A program made the translations under genes and the position numbers. Under the pieces are notes generated by a model. It had not been told where the DNA came from. It did no database searches and saw only the letters and a list, made by a program, of their open reading frames with translations. This document shows positions 17,228 through 25,651 of a stretch of 64,000 bases of DNA, one piece after another (the first letter of the stretch is position 1; every line of letters starts with the position of its first letter). Source of the stretch: Paenalicyclobacillus cellulosilyticus (GTDB lineage Bacteria; Bacillota; Bacilli; Alicyclobacillales; Alicyclobacillaceae); NCBI RefSeq assembly GCF_014647315.1, contig NZ_BMOY01000007.1, forward strand, positions 18,195 to 82,194. The letters run 5' to 3'.

Positions 17228-17396
17228 TCTCCCCTTCTCCCTCCCTCAGCGTGAACGGGGCGGGTGCAACCGCCGACGCCGCACCGCAGCCTGGTGCGCC
17301 TGCCCGTCTTCCGCTTCTTTTTTCCCCCTATATCGGATAAACCAATCCAGTGCACTCCCGGTCTGCTCCAGACTGGCTCCCGGATGCCGGTACGGG

Positions 17397-17402
17397 TATA
17401 AT
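17397..17402 (+). promoter_or_regulatory. Possible -10 box upstream of thioredoxin-like gene
   Basis: TATAAT 33 nt before the ATG. A CTGGCT about 18 nt upstream is a poor -35. Confidence 0.4.
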
Positions 17403-17434
17403 GGCGGTAGACCTCTGCGACGGTGGTGAGCGAC

Positions 17435-17758
17435 ATGCAGGAACTGCGGACGGAAGAGGAGTTTGCGGCATTCGTCCAGGAAGGGCGTGCCGTGGTGGAG
17501 TTTTACGCCACGTGGTGCCCTGACTGCAAGCGGATAGAGCCCTACTTGGATGCGTGGGCTGCACGTTTCCAAGACCAGTTCAAAATGGCGCGCTTGAATT
17601 TCGAACATGTGCCTGAACTGTCCGAGCGGCTTGACATCCGCGGCATTCCGACCTTCTTGGCGTTTGAGAACGGCCAATTGGTCAGCCGCCTGTACAGCCG
17701 TGATGCGAAGAGCAAAGAAGAGGTGGAGGCTTATCTCGAGCAGGCGTACAACGGTTGA
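17435..17758 (+). CDS. Thioredoxin-family protein (WCPDC)
   Basis: 107 residues, a single thioredoxin domain. Active site WCPDC (Cys28, Cys31) in place of the classical WCGPC, and the cis-proline loop GIPTF. No signal peptide, so cytoplasmic disulfide exchange. ATG 17435 has GGTGGTGAG 4 nt upstream; GTG 17423 and 17426 are in frame. WCPDC is known from small YtpP-like thioredoxin-like proteins of Bacilli. The gene ends against a strong terminator and a convergent redox operon. Confidence 0.88.
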   Translation: MQELRTEEEFAAFVQEGRAVVEFYATWCPDCKRIEPYLDAWAARFQDQFKMARLNFEHVPELSERLDIRGIPTFLAFENGQLVSRLYSRDAKSKEEVEAYLEQAYNG

Positions 17759-17821
17759 ACGCGCAACGGATGCAGACCCGAGACGGCGTGTGAGAAGACG
17801 GCGTGTGAGGAACACGAAGCC

Positions 17822-17849
17822 AAAAAAAGGGGGGCAAAAGCCCCCTTTT
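17822..17849. terminator. Bidirectional rho-independent terminator
   Basis: A7, then a G6C/GC5 stem with an AAAA loop, then T4. It has an A/T tract on both sides and lies between convergent genes, so it can serve both strands. Confidence 0.85.
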
Positions 17850-17894
17850 CGCGTATGCGCCCGACGTGCGCCGGTGTACGCGACGTGCGGCGCG

Positions 17895-18362
17895 TCACGT
17901 CTCCGCCAGGCCGAGCAGTTGTTGGATCTTCGGCCGCAGCTTCTCAAACCCTTTGTCGCCCGCGGTGCGGAAGAACAGCTTGCCTTCTGGATCAAAGAGG
18001 AAGAACGCCGGCACGTACTCGTTCTGAAACGCCTTGGCCACCTGGTGCAGGTTGTCGATGGCCACGGGGTGGGTGATCCCGTAGCGCTGGATGTCCGCCT
18101 GCACCTTCGCCACGTCCGTGTCTGCCTCCTGCCGCGGCATGTGCACCGCCACGGTTTTCAGGCCGTGCGGGGCAAACTCGTCGCGGTAGGTGATGAGCGA
18201 CGGCATCGTCTCGTGGCAGATGTGGCAGCTGACCGCCCAGAAATGAATCAGTGCCGGCGCCCCGGCGAGGGACGCGGCAATCTCCGCCGCGCCCTGGTCT
18301 GTGTTCAGCCACTGGGTCGCCCCGTCGAGGGGCGGCAGCGGCGATCCGAGGCGCATGGGCAT
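17895..18362 (-). CDS. TlpA/ResA-like redoxin without membrane anchor
   Basis: 155 residues from ATG 18362, with GAGGAG about 9 nt upstream and overlapping the end of the peroxiredoxin gene. The thioredoxin fold carries SCHIC (Cys46, Cys49) in AVSCHICHETMPSL, and VPAFFLFDPEG supplies the cis-Pro strand. TlpA relatives usually have a signal anchor; none is present here, so a cytoplasmic thiol reductase is inferred. Second gene of an operon with the 2-Cys peroxiredoxin, 13 nt downstream of it. It may act as that enzyme's electron donor. Confidence 0.82.
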   Translation of the reverse strand: MPMRLGSPLPPLDGATQWLNTDQGAAEIAASLAGAPALIHFWAVSCHICHETMPSLITYRDEFAPHGLKTVAVHMPRQEADTDVAKVQADIQRYGITHPVAIDNLHQVAKAFQNEYVPAFFLFDPEGKLFFRTAGDKGFEKLRPKIQQLLGLAET

Positions 18363-18375
18363 ACCGGTTCGCTCC

Positions 18376-18909
18376 TCACAGCGTCGGCTGACCCGGGGTC
18401 CAGTTGGCCGGGCACATCGACCCGGTTTGCAGCGCCTCGAGCACGCGCAGGGTCTCATCGACGCTGCGGCCGACGTTCAGTTCATGCACCACCTGGTAAC
18501 GGAGGATGCCTTCGGGATCGATGATGAACAGACCGCGCAGCGCCACGCCCTCTTCCTCAATCAGCACGTCGTAGGCGCGGCTGACCTCCTTGGTGATGTC
18601 GGCTGCGAGCGGGAACGAAAGCGGCCCCAGACCGCCCTTGTCCTCCGGCGTCTGAATCCATGCCCGGTGCGAGTACACGTTGTCGACGCTCACACCGAGG
18701 ACCTCGGCGTCGAGATCGCGAAATTCTTGAATGCGTTCGTTCATGGCGCGGATCTCGGTCGGGCAGACAAAGGTGAAGTCGGCCGGATAGAAAAACAGCA
18801 CCAGCCACTTGCCGCGGTAATCGGAGAGGGACACCGTCTCCTGCAGGGTTTCCAGGTTCTTGGTGCTCTTCATCTTGAAATCGGGTGCGGGACGACCTAC
18901 GAGCGGCAT
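18376..18909 (-). CDS. 2-Cys peroxiredoxin (AhpC/Prx type)
   Basis: 177 residues. Peroxidatic Cys49 sits in DFTFVCPTEI, and the resolving Cys166 in GSMCPANW, so it is a typical 2-Cys peroxiredoxin. Reduces hydrogen peroxide and organic hydroperoxides in the cytoplasm. AAGGGAGG lies 8 nt before the ATG. A consensus-like sigma-A promoter overlapped by a perfect palindrome lies just upstream, pointing to repression by a Fur/PerR-type regulator. No ahpF follows; the linked TlpA-like redoxin may be the reductant. Confidence 0.95.
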   Translation of the reverse strand: MPLVGRPAPDFKMKSTKNLETLQETVSLSDYRGKWLVLFFYPADFTFVCPTEIRAMNERIQEFRDLDAEVLGVSVDNVYSHRAWIQTPEDKGGLGPLSFPLAADITKEVSRAYDVLIEEEGVALRGLFIIDPEGILRYQVVHELNVGRSVDETLRVLEALQTGSMCPANWTPGQPTL

Positions 18910-18940
18910 ATCGGTTCCTCCCTTGCCAGGATTGGGTTGG

Positions 18941-18986
18941 ATTTAGACCCAATCTAAATTGTACAGAATTCAATCCTCGCATTCAA
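18941..18986 (-). promoter_or_regulatory. Peroxiredoxin promoter with overlapping palindromic operator
   Basis: On the minus strand: -35 TTGAAT (18981-18986), 17-bp spacer, -10 TACAAT (18958-18963). A perfect 7-5-7 inverted repeat, ATTTAGA-CCCAA-TCTAAAT (18941-18959), overlaps the -10 box and the start site. A 19-bp AT-rich palindrome at this place is the usual layout of a Fur/PerR-family repressor site. Confidence 0.75.
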
Positions 18987-19363
18987 ACGCACGGTGCTGT
19001 TTTCAAGGCAATTTCGAGGAAAGCGTGTGTACAATATCGGTACACCCAGCCTCTCACGGAGGCATGGATCCCCCCTTTCATCCAGGACCCCCCGATTGTC
19101 CCGGCGGCGGGATCACCCGCCGCCCGCGGGCGCGGGCCTGCGTACCGAGCGTGAAGCTTGGCCAAGCAGGTTCCCATCTGCCACGATACCCACAGGAAGA
19201 TGAAACCATTCCGGGGTAACCGCGTAGATTCATGGTTGCGCATTCGTGCGGTGCATCCATGGCCGTCACACTTGCAAACAGGCGGGCAGGTCCACGTTCC
19301 TTGGGCCCTCGATGTGATATCCTTGGAACGGGAACGAGAAGAACCTTTTGCAGGAGGTTGACC
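18987..19363. other. Intergenic region between peroxiredoxin and aldo/keto reductase genes
   Basis: No credible gene. It holds an inverted repeat GTGTAC-N7-GTACAC (19027-19045) containing a TACAAT box on the plus strand (19030-19035). It also holds a GC-rich perfect 9-bp hairpin with an ATCA loop (19103-19124). The aldo/keto reductase promoter should lie here but no good -35/-10 pair is seen. Confidence 0.4.
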
Positions 19364-20203
19364 ATGGGCGTTCGCATTACGAACATTGCCGATTGCGTGA
19401 CGTTGAACAACGGTGTGAAGATGCCGTGGTTTGGACTCGGTGTCTACAAGGCGCAGGAGGGCGAAGAGGTCGAAAACGCGGTCCGTTGGGCGCTGGAGAT
19501 GGGGTACCGCAGCATCGATACGGCGGCGCTTTACGGGAACGAGCGGGGTGTCGGCCAAGCCATCCGCGATTCGGGCATCCCGCGCGAAGAGGTATTTGTC
19601 ACGACAAAGGTCTGGAACTCCGATCAAGGGTACGAGTCGACCCTGCGAGCCTTCGAGGAGAGCCGGCGCCGCCTCGGCTTCGATTATGTCGACCTGTACC
19701 TCATCCACTGGCCGGTCAAAGGGAAATATGTGGAGACCTGGCGGGCGCTGGAGAAGCTTTACCGAGACGGCTGGGTGCGCGCCATCGGAGTGAGCAACTT
19801 CCAGATCCACCATCTCCAGGACATTTTTGCGGTGAGCGACATCATTCCCGCGGTCAACCAGGTGGAATACCACCCGCGCCTCACTCAGAAGCCGCTGCAC
19901 GCATTTTGCCGCGATCACGGCATCCAGCTGGAAGCCTGGAGCCCGTTGATGCGCGGTGAGGTGCTCGGGCATCCGACCATCGTTGAAATTGCCGAGCGGC
20001 ACGGCAAGACGCCGGCCCAGGTGGTGTTGCGCTGGGATGTGCAGAACGAGGTGGTCACCATTCCGAAGTCGGTGCGCAAGGAGCGCATCCGGGAGAACGC
20101 CGACATCTTCGACTTCGAGCTGACGGAGGAAGAGATGGCGCGGATTGACGCGCTCAACGAGAACCGCCGCATCGGCGCCGACCCGGATAACTTTAATTTT
20201 TGA
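19364..20203 (+). CDS. Aldo/keto reductase (methylglyoxal/aldehyde reductase type)
   Basis: 279 residues from ATG 19364 with AGGAGG 7 nt upstream. The AKR catalytic tetrad is complete: Asp52 and Tyr57 ([10 protein letters not shown]), Lys82 (TTKVW) and His115 (LIHWPV). The cofactor-binding end ([13 protein letters not shown]) favours NADPH. Closest in style to Bacillus YvgN/YtbE glyoxal reductases, which detoxify methylglyoxal and other aldehydes. Single gene, convergent with a small minus-strand gene. Its position opposite the peroxiredoxin operon suits a stress role. Confidence 0.92.
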   Translation: MGVRITNIADCVTLNNGVKMPWFGLGVYKAQEGEEVENAVRWALEMGYRSIDTAALYGNERGVGQAIRDSGIPREEVFVTTKVWNSDQGYESTLRAFEESRRRLGFDYVDLYLIHWPVKGKYVETWRALEKLYRDGWVRAIGVSNFQIHHLQDIFAVSDIIPAVNQVEYHPRLTQKPLHAFCRDHGIQLEAWSPLMRGEVLGHPTIVEIAERHGKTPAQVVLRWDVQNEVVTIPKSVRKERIRENADIFDFELTEEEMARIDALNENRRIGADPDNFNF

Positions 20204-20213
20204 TAAGGAATCC

Positions 20214-20267
20214 GGGCGGGGCAGACGCAAGGGATGTGGACGTACCGGAAGGTGGACTGCCCCGCCC
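20214..20267. terminator. Long-loop inverted repeat between convergent genes
   Basis: Perfect 11-bp repeat GGGCGGGGCAG / CTGCCCCGCCC with a 32-nt loop, between the reductase stop and the stop of the small minus-strand gene. No T-run; a terminator for either strand is possible. Confidence 0.45.
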
Positions 20268-20274
20268 ATGGGTT

Positions 20275-20466
20275 TCACAGCAGTTGTGATTTTTCCATCT
20301 CTGCTTGGATTTCTTCGAAACTGAATTTCTCGCCAATCACTTGAGCCAGAGGAATATCCGCTACGTCATCCTGGCGTTCCGCAGCCAACCTGATCATTTC
20401 TTCGTCGATGACCTGCTCGATGGCCTCTTTATACCGAAGGGTATCGGTGGAAACACGCTTGCCCAT
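20275..20466 (-). CDS. Small acidic protein of unknown function (63 aa)
   Basis: ATG 20466 with GGGGGA 6 nt upstream. A Glu/Asp-rich helical protein (EAIEQVIDEEMIRLAAERQDD) with a second helix FSFEEIQAEMEKS. No signal peptide or Cys. It could be a small regulator or an antitoxin-like protein, but no partner gene is adjacent. Family not recognised. Confidence 0.5.
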   Translation of the reverse strand: MGKRVSTDTLRYKEAIEQVIDEEMIRLAAERQDDVADIPLAQVIGEKFSFEEIQAEMEKSQLL

Positions 20467-20595
20467 GAAGGGTCCCCCTGAAACGAAGCGCATCGCTGCG
20501 AACGTGCATGAAACAAAACGGACGTCATATGCGTCTATTCAAACAGGGAATGAGTGGCCCACGTTCAAGCGCGTTGCGGAAGGAGAGGCTGCGGG

Positions 20596-20679
20596 ATGAA
20601 CGTCGGCTTGTTGGTTGCCATTGCGTTCGTGGCGGTCGCTGTCTTGGCACTTGCCGTGTTGTCGAAAGAGTACCGGTGA
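20596..20679 (+). CDS. 27-residue single-helix membrane peptide
   Basis: A very short frame from ATG 20596 with GGAAGGAGAGG ending 7 nt upstream. It encodes MNVGLLVAIAFVAVAVLALA followed by VLSKEYR: one hydrophobic helix and a short charged C-terminus. The strong site and clean membrane-helix pattern support a real small membrane protein, of unknown role. It precedes two genes for secreted proteins. Confidence 0.55.
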   Translation: MNVGLLVAIAFVAVAVLALAVLSKEYR

Positions 20680-20715
20680 CGGGATGCGTATGGGAAAAAC
20701 GGTGGGTCGCATGAC

Positions 20716-21493
20716 ATGGTGATGCGCGCCATCCAAGTTTGCCTCGTATGGGCGGCGGCGTTGGCGGTACTGTTCCCGGCGTCAACTCGAGTGGTAAGCC
20801 AAGCTGCGGCCGCACGGTCTTTAGCCCCAATATTGCCGGGTGGAAATCCGGTTCGGCCGGCACCCATTTCCAGGCCTGCGGCTGGTGGAGAAAGGGTGCC
20901 TGATACCTGTGGTCCTCATCCACCCTGTTTACGCATCCACACCGCCGCAGATACCGCACCTGCCGCGGACCGTGGCGGTGGTGTTGCCGCCATCTTTGGC
21001 GAAAACGTGCGCGGCGTACGCCCTCCCGCTCGGCCGTTCCTCGTACTACATCCTCGCGCCGCGCGGGTTGCAAAGCCATGCAGAAGTCGGGATGGACGGA
21101 TCGTACGGCGTCAGCTTGCGCGGAAGGAACATCGAAGTGGACTTCGATTCCACCGGTGCCTGCGCCGGTTGTGCCTTGTACGCTGCCGCAGTGTACTTCC
21201 CCTCGGTGCGTTCGGAAGCGCGCAAGTACGGGTGGCGCGGCACGGTGCTGCTTGAACGTCTCCCGGTGCGTGCGGTGGCGTGGAACGCGTACCTGATGCT
21301 GTGGGGAGGCGTAGAGCGGGACGGCAGGCGTGCCGCAGGCTTCGCTTACTACCAGCCCGGATCGTCCCATCATGAAGTGGTGTTCGTGGAGGGGGCCGTA
21401 GTGGCTCCGGCCAGGCAGGTCCAGCAGCTTGCACCATGGTTGTTCGCGAACGCGTTCAGCCAATGGCACGTGCCGGCAGGGCGGGCGCGATGA
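20716..21493 (+). pseudogene. Secreted protein (DUF4850-like), apparently frameshifted
   Basis: The first frame (from ATG 20716) encodes a good signal peptide (VCLVWAAALAVLFPASTRVVSQA) and then a low-complexity Pro/Ala/Arg stretch. A second frame, open from GTG 20840 to 21493, encodes a 217-residue protein. Its core (VAVVLPPSLAKTCAAYALPLG, SYYILAPRG, EVDFDSTGACAGCALYAAAVYFP) resembles exported DUF4850-type proteins. The two frames overlap at 20840-21255, so the signal peptide and mature domain may have been separated by an indel between about 20800 and 20960. Alternatively, translation starts at GTG 20840 with its own weaker signal (GCLIPVVLIHPVYA), but no ribosome binding site precedes it. 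Family name is from memory. Confidence 0.5.
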
Positions 21494-21568
21494 ACGGCGC
21501 CAGCCAGACACGACGTGTTCAAGCGTGATCGACGGAGACGGGACGATGTTCCAAGGGGGATTCTCCGG

Positions 21569-22381
21569 ATGTTACATAGAACGTTCGCACTCGCGGTGCT
21601 TGCGGGTGGACTCGTGATCGCTGTCACCTTGACGGTCAACCACGGGAAGGAATTTTCCGCCATAGCAGCCGTGCCCCGCATAGCCATGGCCTCCTTTGCG
21701 GGCGGTTCTCATGCCGCGGCCAAGTCCATCCAGCCTGCGTTACACAGCGGCTACGTCACCGGCACGATCGTCGGGCTCAACTTTGCCCCCATCGGGTCCC
21801 CGCAGTCATTCCTCTGGTTGCGGCGCATGTGGTTGCGTGTCGACCGCAATGGGGGGTCTCAGGTGGAGAATCCCGATCCGAACCTTCCCTTCCGTGTAGG
21901 TGAAGTGATTGCAGTGAAGTTCACCAAGCCCATCCCGCCCGGCATCATCACGCCCCGGGTGGGCGACATGGTGGGTGTGGGCTACACGGCGGATGCGTCC
22001 GCCTTCATGGCGAAGACGCCTGTCGTGACCGGCGAATGGGACAAGTACGTCGGCGGGCTGAGTTGGATCTGGCTCACGGAGCCGGTGTCGGGACAAGTCG
22101 TCCGGCCAGGCGAAAGGTTGCACATCGCCGGTTTTGTGCCTGATCCAAGCCTGTGGGGCAAGTTCGTTCACATCGATCTCTTGGCCGGGTTCCTCAAGGT
22201 ATCGAATCCATGGATGCAGGCGCAGATCCAAATCGGAAAGGACGGCGTGGTCGAGGCGGACGTCCAGTTGCCGGCAGGGCGTTTGCCTCACCTGCACGGC
22301 CGCGCGATCACGTTGGAGATGCAGCCCGAGCTTCGCCAAGGTCCCACCGCACGATGGCTGTTGCTGCCCGGGCAAGGCTGA
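21569..22381 (+). CDS. Membrane-anchored or secreted protein of unknown function
   Basis: 270 residues from ATG 21569, with AAGGGGG 9 nt upstream. The N-terminal helix (FALAVLAGGLVIAVTLTV) is a signal peptide or anchor. The extracytoplasmic part has two beta-rich blocks: one around IVGLNFAPIGSPQSFLWLRRM to GDMVGVGYTADAS, and a C-terminal one starting PVSGQVVRPGERLHIAGFV, which looks like an Ig-type fold. No catalytic motif. It lies 75 nt after the DUF4850-like gene and may share its transcript. Family not recognised. Confidence 0.6.
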   Translation: MLHRTFALAVLAGGLVIAVTLTVNHGKEFSAIAAVPRIAMASFAGGSHAAAKSIQPALHSGYVTGTIVGLNFAPIGSPQSFLWLRRMWLRVDRNGGSQVENPDPNLPFRVGEVIAVKFTKPIPPGIITPRVGDMVGVGYTADASAFMAKTPVVTGEWDKYVGGLSWIWLTEPVSGQVVRPGERLHIAGFVPDPSLWGKFVHIDLLAGFLKVSNPWMQAQIQIGKDGVVEADVQLPAGRLPHLHGRAITLEMQPELRQGPTARWLLLPGQG

Positions 22382-22443
22382 TCCGTCCTGCGCGTCGCTC
22401 CACCGTCCTGCCCGGGTGGAAGGACCGTCACCCCTTCATACCG

Positions 22444-23556
22444 TCACGGGTCATGCCACCCGTCCCCCCAGCGGGCGTCGCGGGCACGGCGAAACGCCGC
22501 CTTGTCCTTGCGCGTGACGACCGCCTCCCGCAGACCTTCCGCCGTGCACACGAGCAGGCGGATGTGGCCGGATCGGACCTGCGGGTGGCGCAAAATGCGT
22601 CCCGGCGGGCGCGCAGCCGGGACGCGGCCGCCGCTTGCCCCTTCCTGCGCTGCGCGCTCCGGCCCGCCGGCTGAACCGCTCTCCGCCGGGCGCGCCCGCG
22701 AGCCGGCAGGGTCGTGGTCCGCGCTGGCCGATCTCGCCCACCGCTGCCATAACTCGGGCTTGGCGGCGGCGAGAAACGAGAACTTCTCATCCTCGTACGC
22801 GAGTTCCCCCTGTTTCACGTGCCGGTGAACACGGGAGCGGGCGACGCGCGCCGCGAAGTGGCACCAGTCCGCCGCGGGGAGGGGGCAGGCGCCATCGTGC
22901 GGGCAGGGGGCAAGGATATGGGCGCCGAGCCCGCGCAACCACTCGCGCGCTTTCCGAACGCGCGCGAAGCCGGCCGGCGTGCCCGGCTCGATGATCACCA
23001 GCACATCCTCCGCCATCTCCCACAGGGTTGCCATCAGCACGGCCTGTGCCGCGTCCGCCAGCTCGCCCAGCACGTACGATGCGAGGACGAGTTGGTGCGG
23101 CGACCCGCGCCATCCGGGTGCGCCGATGTCCGCCTGTTGCCACACCGCCGCGCGCAGGGCGGGGTGGGGGCTGTGCACGGCCAGGCGCTGTCCCACCGCC
23201 ATCATGGCGCGATCGCGCTCGTAGGATGTCACCGTCTGCACCTCGGGCCAGACGCTCACGGCGGCCCAGGCGGCGGTGCCGGGACCTGCACCCACGTCGG
23301 CCACGCTGCGCGGCGTCCAACCCGGGATGACGTCCTTGACTTGCTGCAACGCGGCGTGCACGGCAGCGAAGGTGGCCGGCATGCGGTAGGCGATGTATGC
23401 CAAGGCGTCGGCCTCCGAGGTGATGAACGAGCATCCGCCGCCTAAACCGCTGCGGTACCGTTGGGAAAGCGCCTGAACGTGGGGCGCCAGCCGCGAGGGC
23501 GGCACATGCGCCAACACAGAGTCAATGGCGGTGCGCAGTGGGCTGTCGAGGTCCAT
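22444..23556 (-). CDS. Rsm22-family (small ribosomal subunit) methyltransferase
   Basis: 370 residues. The SAM-binding motif is VADVGAGPGTAAWAA. The family-specific Cys/His block is GAHILAPCPHDGACPL then DWCHFAARVARSRVHR, followed by YEDEKFSFLA. This block matches Rsm22/mtYwiA-type proteins, known to act on the small ribosomal subunit and now thought to be metal or Fe-S binding. AGGGGTGAG lies 6 nt before the ATG. The C-terminal 80 residues add an Arg/Ala/Ser-rich linker and a small end domain. Single gene. Confidence 0.85.
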   Translation of the reverse strand: MDLDSPLRTAIDSVLAHVPPSRLAPHVQALSQRYRSGLGGGCSFITSEADALAYIAYRMPATFAAVHAALQQVKDVIPGWTPRSVADVGAGPGTAAWAAVSVWPEVQTVTSYERDRAMMAVGQRLAVHSPHPALRAAVWQQADIGAPGWRGSPHQLVLASYVLGELADAAQAVLMATLWEMAEDVLVIIEPGTPAGFARVRKAREWLRGLGAHILAPCPHDGACPLPAADWCHFAARVARSRVHRHVKQGELAYEDEKFSFLAAAKPELWQRWARSASADHDPAGSRARPAESGSAGGPERAAQEGASGGRVPAARPPGRILRHPQVRSGHIRLLVCTAEGLREAVVTRKDKAAFRRARDARWGDGWHDP

Positions 23557-23784
23557 CCTGGCTCACCCCTGGTTTACCCGCATGTGTTTGGATAGCACAT
23601 ACAGTACCATACCCAGCCTGCGGCGGCGACTTTGGTGCTGCCGCGGTTACGAACACGGACGCATCCTGGCCGCGATGGGGGCGGGGGATGCAGGTCCGGA
23701 GCGAAGGATGAGCGCAAGCGGAGCCAGGGAAAGGCGCCTCACCGCCGCGATGGGAGCGGGGGAAGGGTAGCGGCGGGCCGTCCG

Positions 23785-24621
23785 TCACTCGCGGACGGCG
23801 CCGTTCACGATGCCAGCGAAGATGTAGCGTTGCAGGAAGAGGTAGAGGAGCACCGCCGGGATGGCGATGATGATGGAAGCCGCCAGGATGAGGTTCCACT
23901 GTGCTGAATACGGGCCTTGGAAGCGCAGCAGCGCCGTCGACACCACACCGAGGTTGACCGACGGCATATAGAGGTACGGCGAGTACAGGTCGTTGTAAAT
24001 GGCGATGGTTTGCAAGATGGCCACCGTCACACTGGCGGGCGTCAACAAGGGCAAGATGACGCTGCGGTAGATGCGGAAATAGGACGCGCCCTCCAGCATG
24101 GCGGCTTCATCCAACGAGACGGGAATCTGCCGGATGAACTGCAAGTAGATAAAGATCTGCACCGCGCTCGCGCCCAGGTACAATAGCACCATCGACCAGC
24201 GGGTGTCGAACAGGCCGAGGTTTTTGACGATCCCGAACGTCGCCACCTGCGTCGTGATGGTGGGGATGAACATGACGAACACGTACGCGCCGAGCACCAG
24301 GCGTTTGAGCGGAAACTCGAACCGTCCGAGCACGTAGGCGACCATGGTCCCGAGAAGCACGTTGCCGATGACCGCGAGCACGATGATGGTGAACGTGTTG
24401 AAAAACGCGTTGCCGAGCGCGCCGCCCGTCCACGCGGTCACGTAGTTCGACCAGGCGGGGTGGCTGGGAAACTGCAGGATGCCCAGATTGATGTAGTCTT
24501 GATCGCTCTTGAGCGAGTTGGCCACCGCAATGTACAGCGGAAACAGGACGCAGAGGACGGAAAACACTAAGAACACGTATTTCACCACGTCCCATACGGT
24601 GTCGTGCCATGCCCGCTTCAT
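23785..24621 (-). CDS. ABC sugar importer A, inner-membrane subunit (MalG type)
   Basis: 278 residues, six hydrophobic segments. The coupling-helix (EAA) motif is LDEAAMLEGASYFRIYRSVILPLLTP, which docks the ATPase. ATG 24621 overlaps the preceding permease stop (ATGA) and has GGAGGGAGG upstream. Forms the channel with the MalF-type subunit and works with the binding protein encoded upstream. No ATPase gene is present in the operon. Belongs to the carbohydrate uptake transporter-1 group. Confidence 0.92.
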   Translation of the reverse strand: MKRAWHDTVWDVVKYVFLVFSVLCVLFPLYIAVANSLKSDQDYINLGILQFPSHPAWSNYVTAWTGGALGNAFFNTFTIIVLAVIGNVLLGTMVAYVLGRFEFPLKRLVLGAYVFVMFIPTITTQVATFGIVKNLGLFDTRWSMVLLYLGASAVQIFIYLQFIRQIPVSLDEAAMLEGASYFRIYRSVILPLLTPASVTVAILQTIAIYNDLYSPYLYMPSVNLGVVSTALLRFQGPYSAQWNLILAASIIIAIPAVLLYLFLQRYIFAGIVNGAVRE

Positions 24622-25502
24622 GCCGCCTCCCTCCTTCCGCCAAGCAGCCACTGTTGGATGGAGATGACGATGAACACGATGATGAGCAGGACGATGGCCA
24701 TCGCCGAGGCCAGGCCGAAGTTATGGAACGTGAACGCCACGTTCATCGTGTTCGTCAAGAACGTCGCCGTCGGCGGCGAGGCGTTGGTCATGACAAACGG
24801 GATGTTGAACGCCTCCAGCGCACCGGAGACCGTGAGCAACAGGTTGATCTGGATGATGGATTTCAGGTTCGGCAGCGTGATGAACCACAGCGTTTGCCAG
24901 CGGCTGGCCCCGTCCAGGCTGGCCGCCTCGTACATGTCCTGCGGCAGCGATTGCAGCGCCGCCAGGTAGATGACCATGTTGAACGGAAAGTATTGCCAGA
25001 AGGAGACGAACGCCAGCGACCAGTTGACCACCGCGTCGTTGCCCAACCAGCTGGTCTCCAGGTGCGACAGGCCGAGGTGGTTGAGCAGGATGTCGAGCGC
25101 GCCGTTGTCGAGGTACATGAACTTGAAGATGTAGACCACGGCCACCGAGTTGAGGATGTACGGCACGAACAGGATGGTCCGAAACAGGTTGCGCGCCCGG
25201 ATACGGGAGTTGAGCACCAAAGCCAGGATGAGGGCAAAGATGTTTTGGACAATGCCGCCGACAAAGTAGCTGAAGTTGTGGGCGAACGCGCCGAACAGCG
25301 CCGGGTTCTTAAAGATCTGGACGTAGTTGTTGAAGCCCACCCAGGTGAACGTCGGGCTCAGTCCGTCCCATGACGTAAAACTGTAGTAGATGAGCTTGAA
25401 AAACGGGTAGATGGAGAATGTGACGAGCAGCGCCAACGGGATGAGCAGAAAGCTGATGATGAGGACCGCCTTCTGCGTCCGGTAGCTCCAGTGCAACGAC
25501 AC
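24618..25502 (-). CDS. ABC sugar importer A, inner-membrane subunit (MalF/UgpA type)
   Basis: 294 residues from GTG 25502, with AAGGAAGG 7 nt upstream; the longer frame to 25685 would run through the intercistronic hairpin. Six membrane segments; the EAA motif is YEAASLDGASRWQTLWFITLPNL. The N-terminal cytoplasmic SLHWSYRTQK leads into the first helix. Partner of the MalG-type subunit with which it overlaps by four bases. Confidence 0.92.
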   Translation of the reverse strand: MSLHWSYRTQKAVLIISFLLIPLALLVTFSIYPFFKLIYYSFTSWDGLSPTFTWVGFNNYVQIFKNPALFGAFAHNFSYFVGGIVQNIFALILALVLNSRIRARNLFRTILFVPYILNSVAVVYIFKFMYLDNGALDILLNHLGLSHLETSWLGNDAVVNWSLAFVSFWQYFPFNMVIYLAALQSLPQDMYEAASLDGASRWQTLWFITLPNLKSIIQINLLLTVSGALEAFNIPFVMTNASPPTATFLTNTMNVAFTFHNFGLASAMAIVLLIIVFIVISIQQWLLGGRREAA

Positions 25503-25565
25503 GACGTCACCTTCCTTCGCTTCACTCAAGGTGTCGTCCCACACGGGCGACACCCGTTGGATGCA

Positions 25566-25609
25566 GGGCGGGCCACCCACGGGTTGAACCCGTACCGGGT
25601 GGCCCGCCT
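25566..25609 (-). terminator. Strong intercistronic stem-loop after binding-protein gene A
   Basis: Stem of about 13 bp (GGGCGGGCCACCC with GGGTGGCCCGCCT, ending in a G-U pair) whose loop holds a second perfect hairpin (ACGGGT-TGA-ACCCGT). No U-tract. Between the binding-protein and permease genes it would cause partial termination or protect the upstream mRNA, giving more binding protein than permease. Confidence 0.75.
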
Positions 25610-25651
25610 GCGGCCTGTTCATCGGGCTTTGCGGGGTATCGCACGCCCCCA

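Noticed and set aside
20275..20679. Toxin-antitoxin pair from the small acidic protein and the 27-aa membrane peptide
   Set aside because: The genes are divergent and separate, with no matching known family; adjacency alone is not enough.
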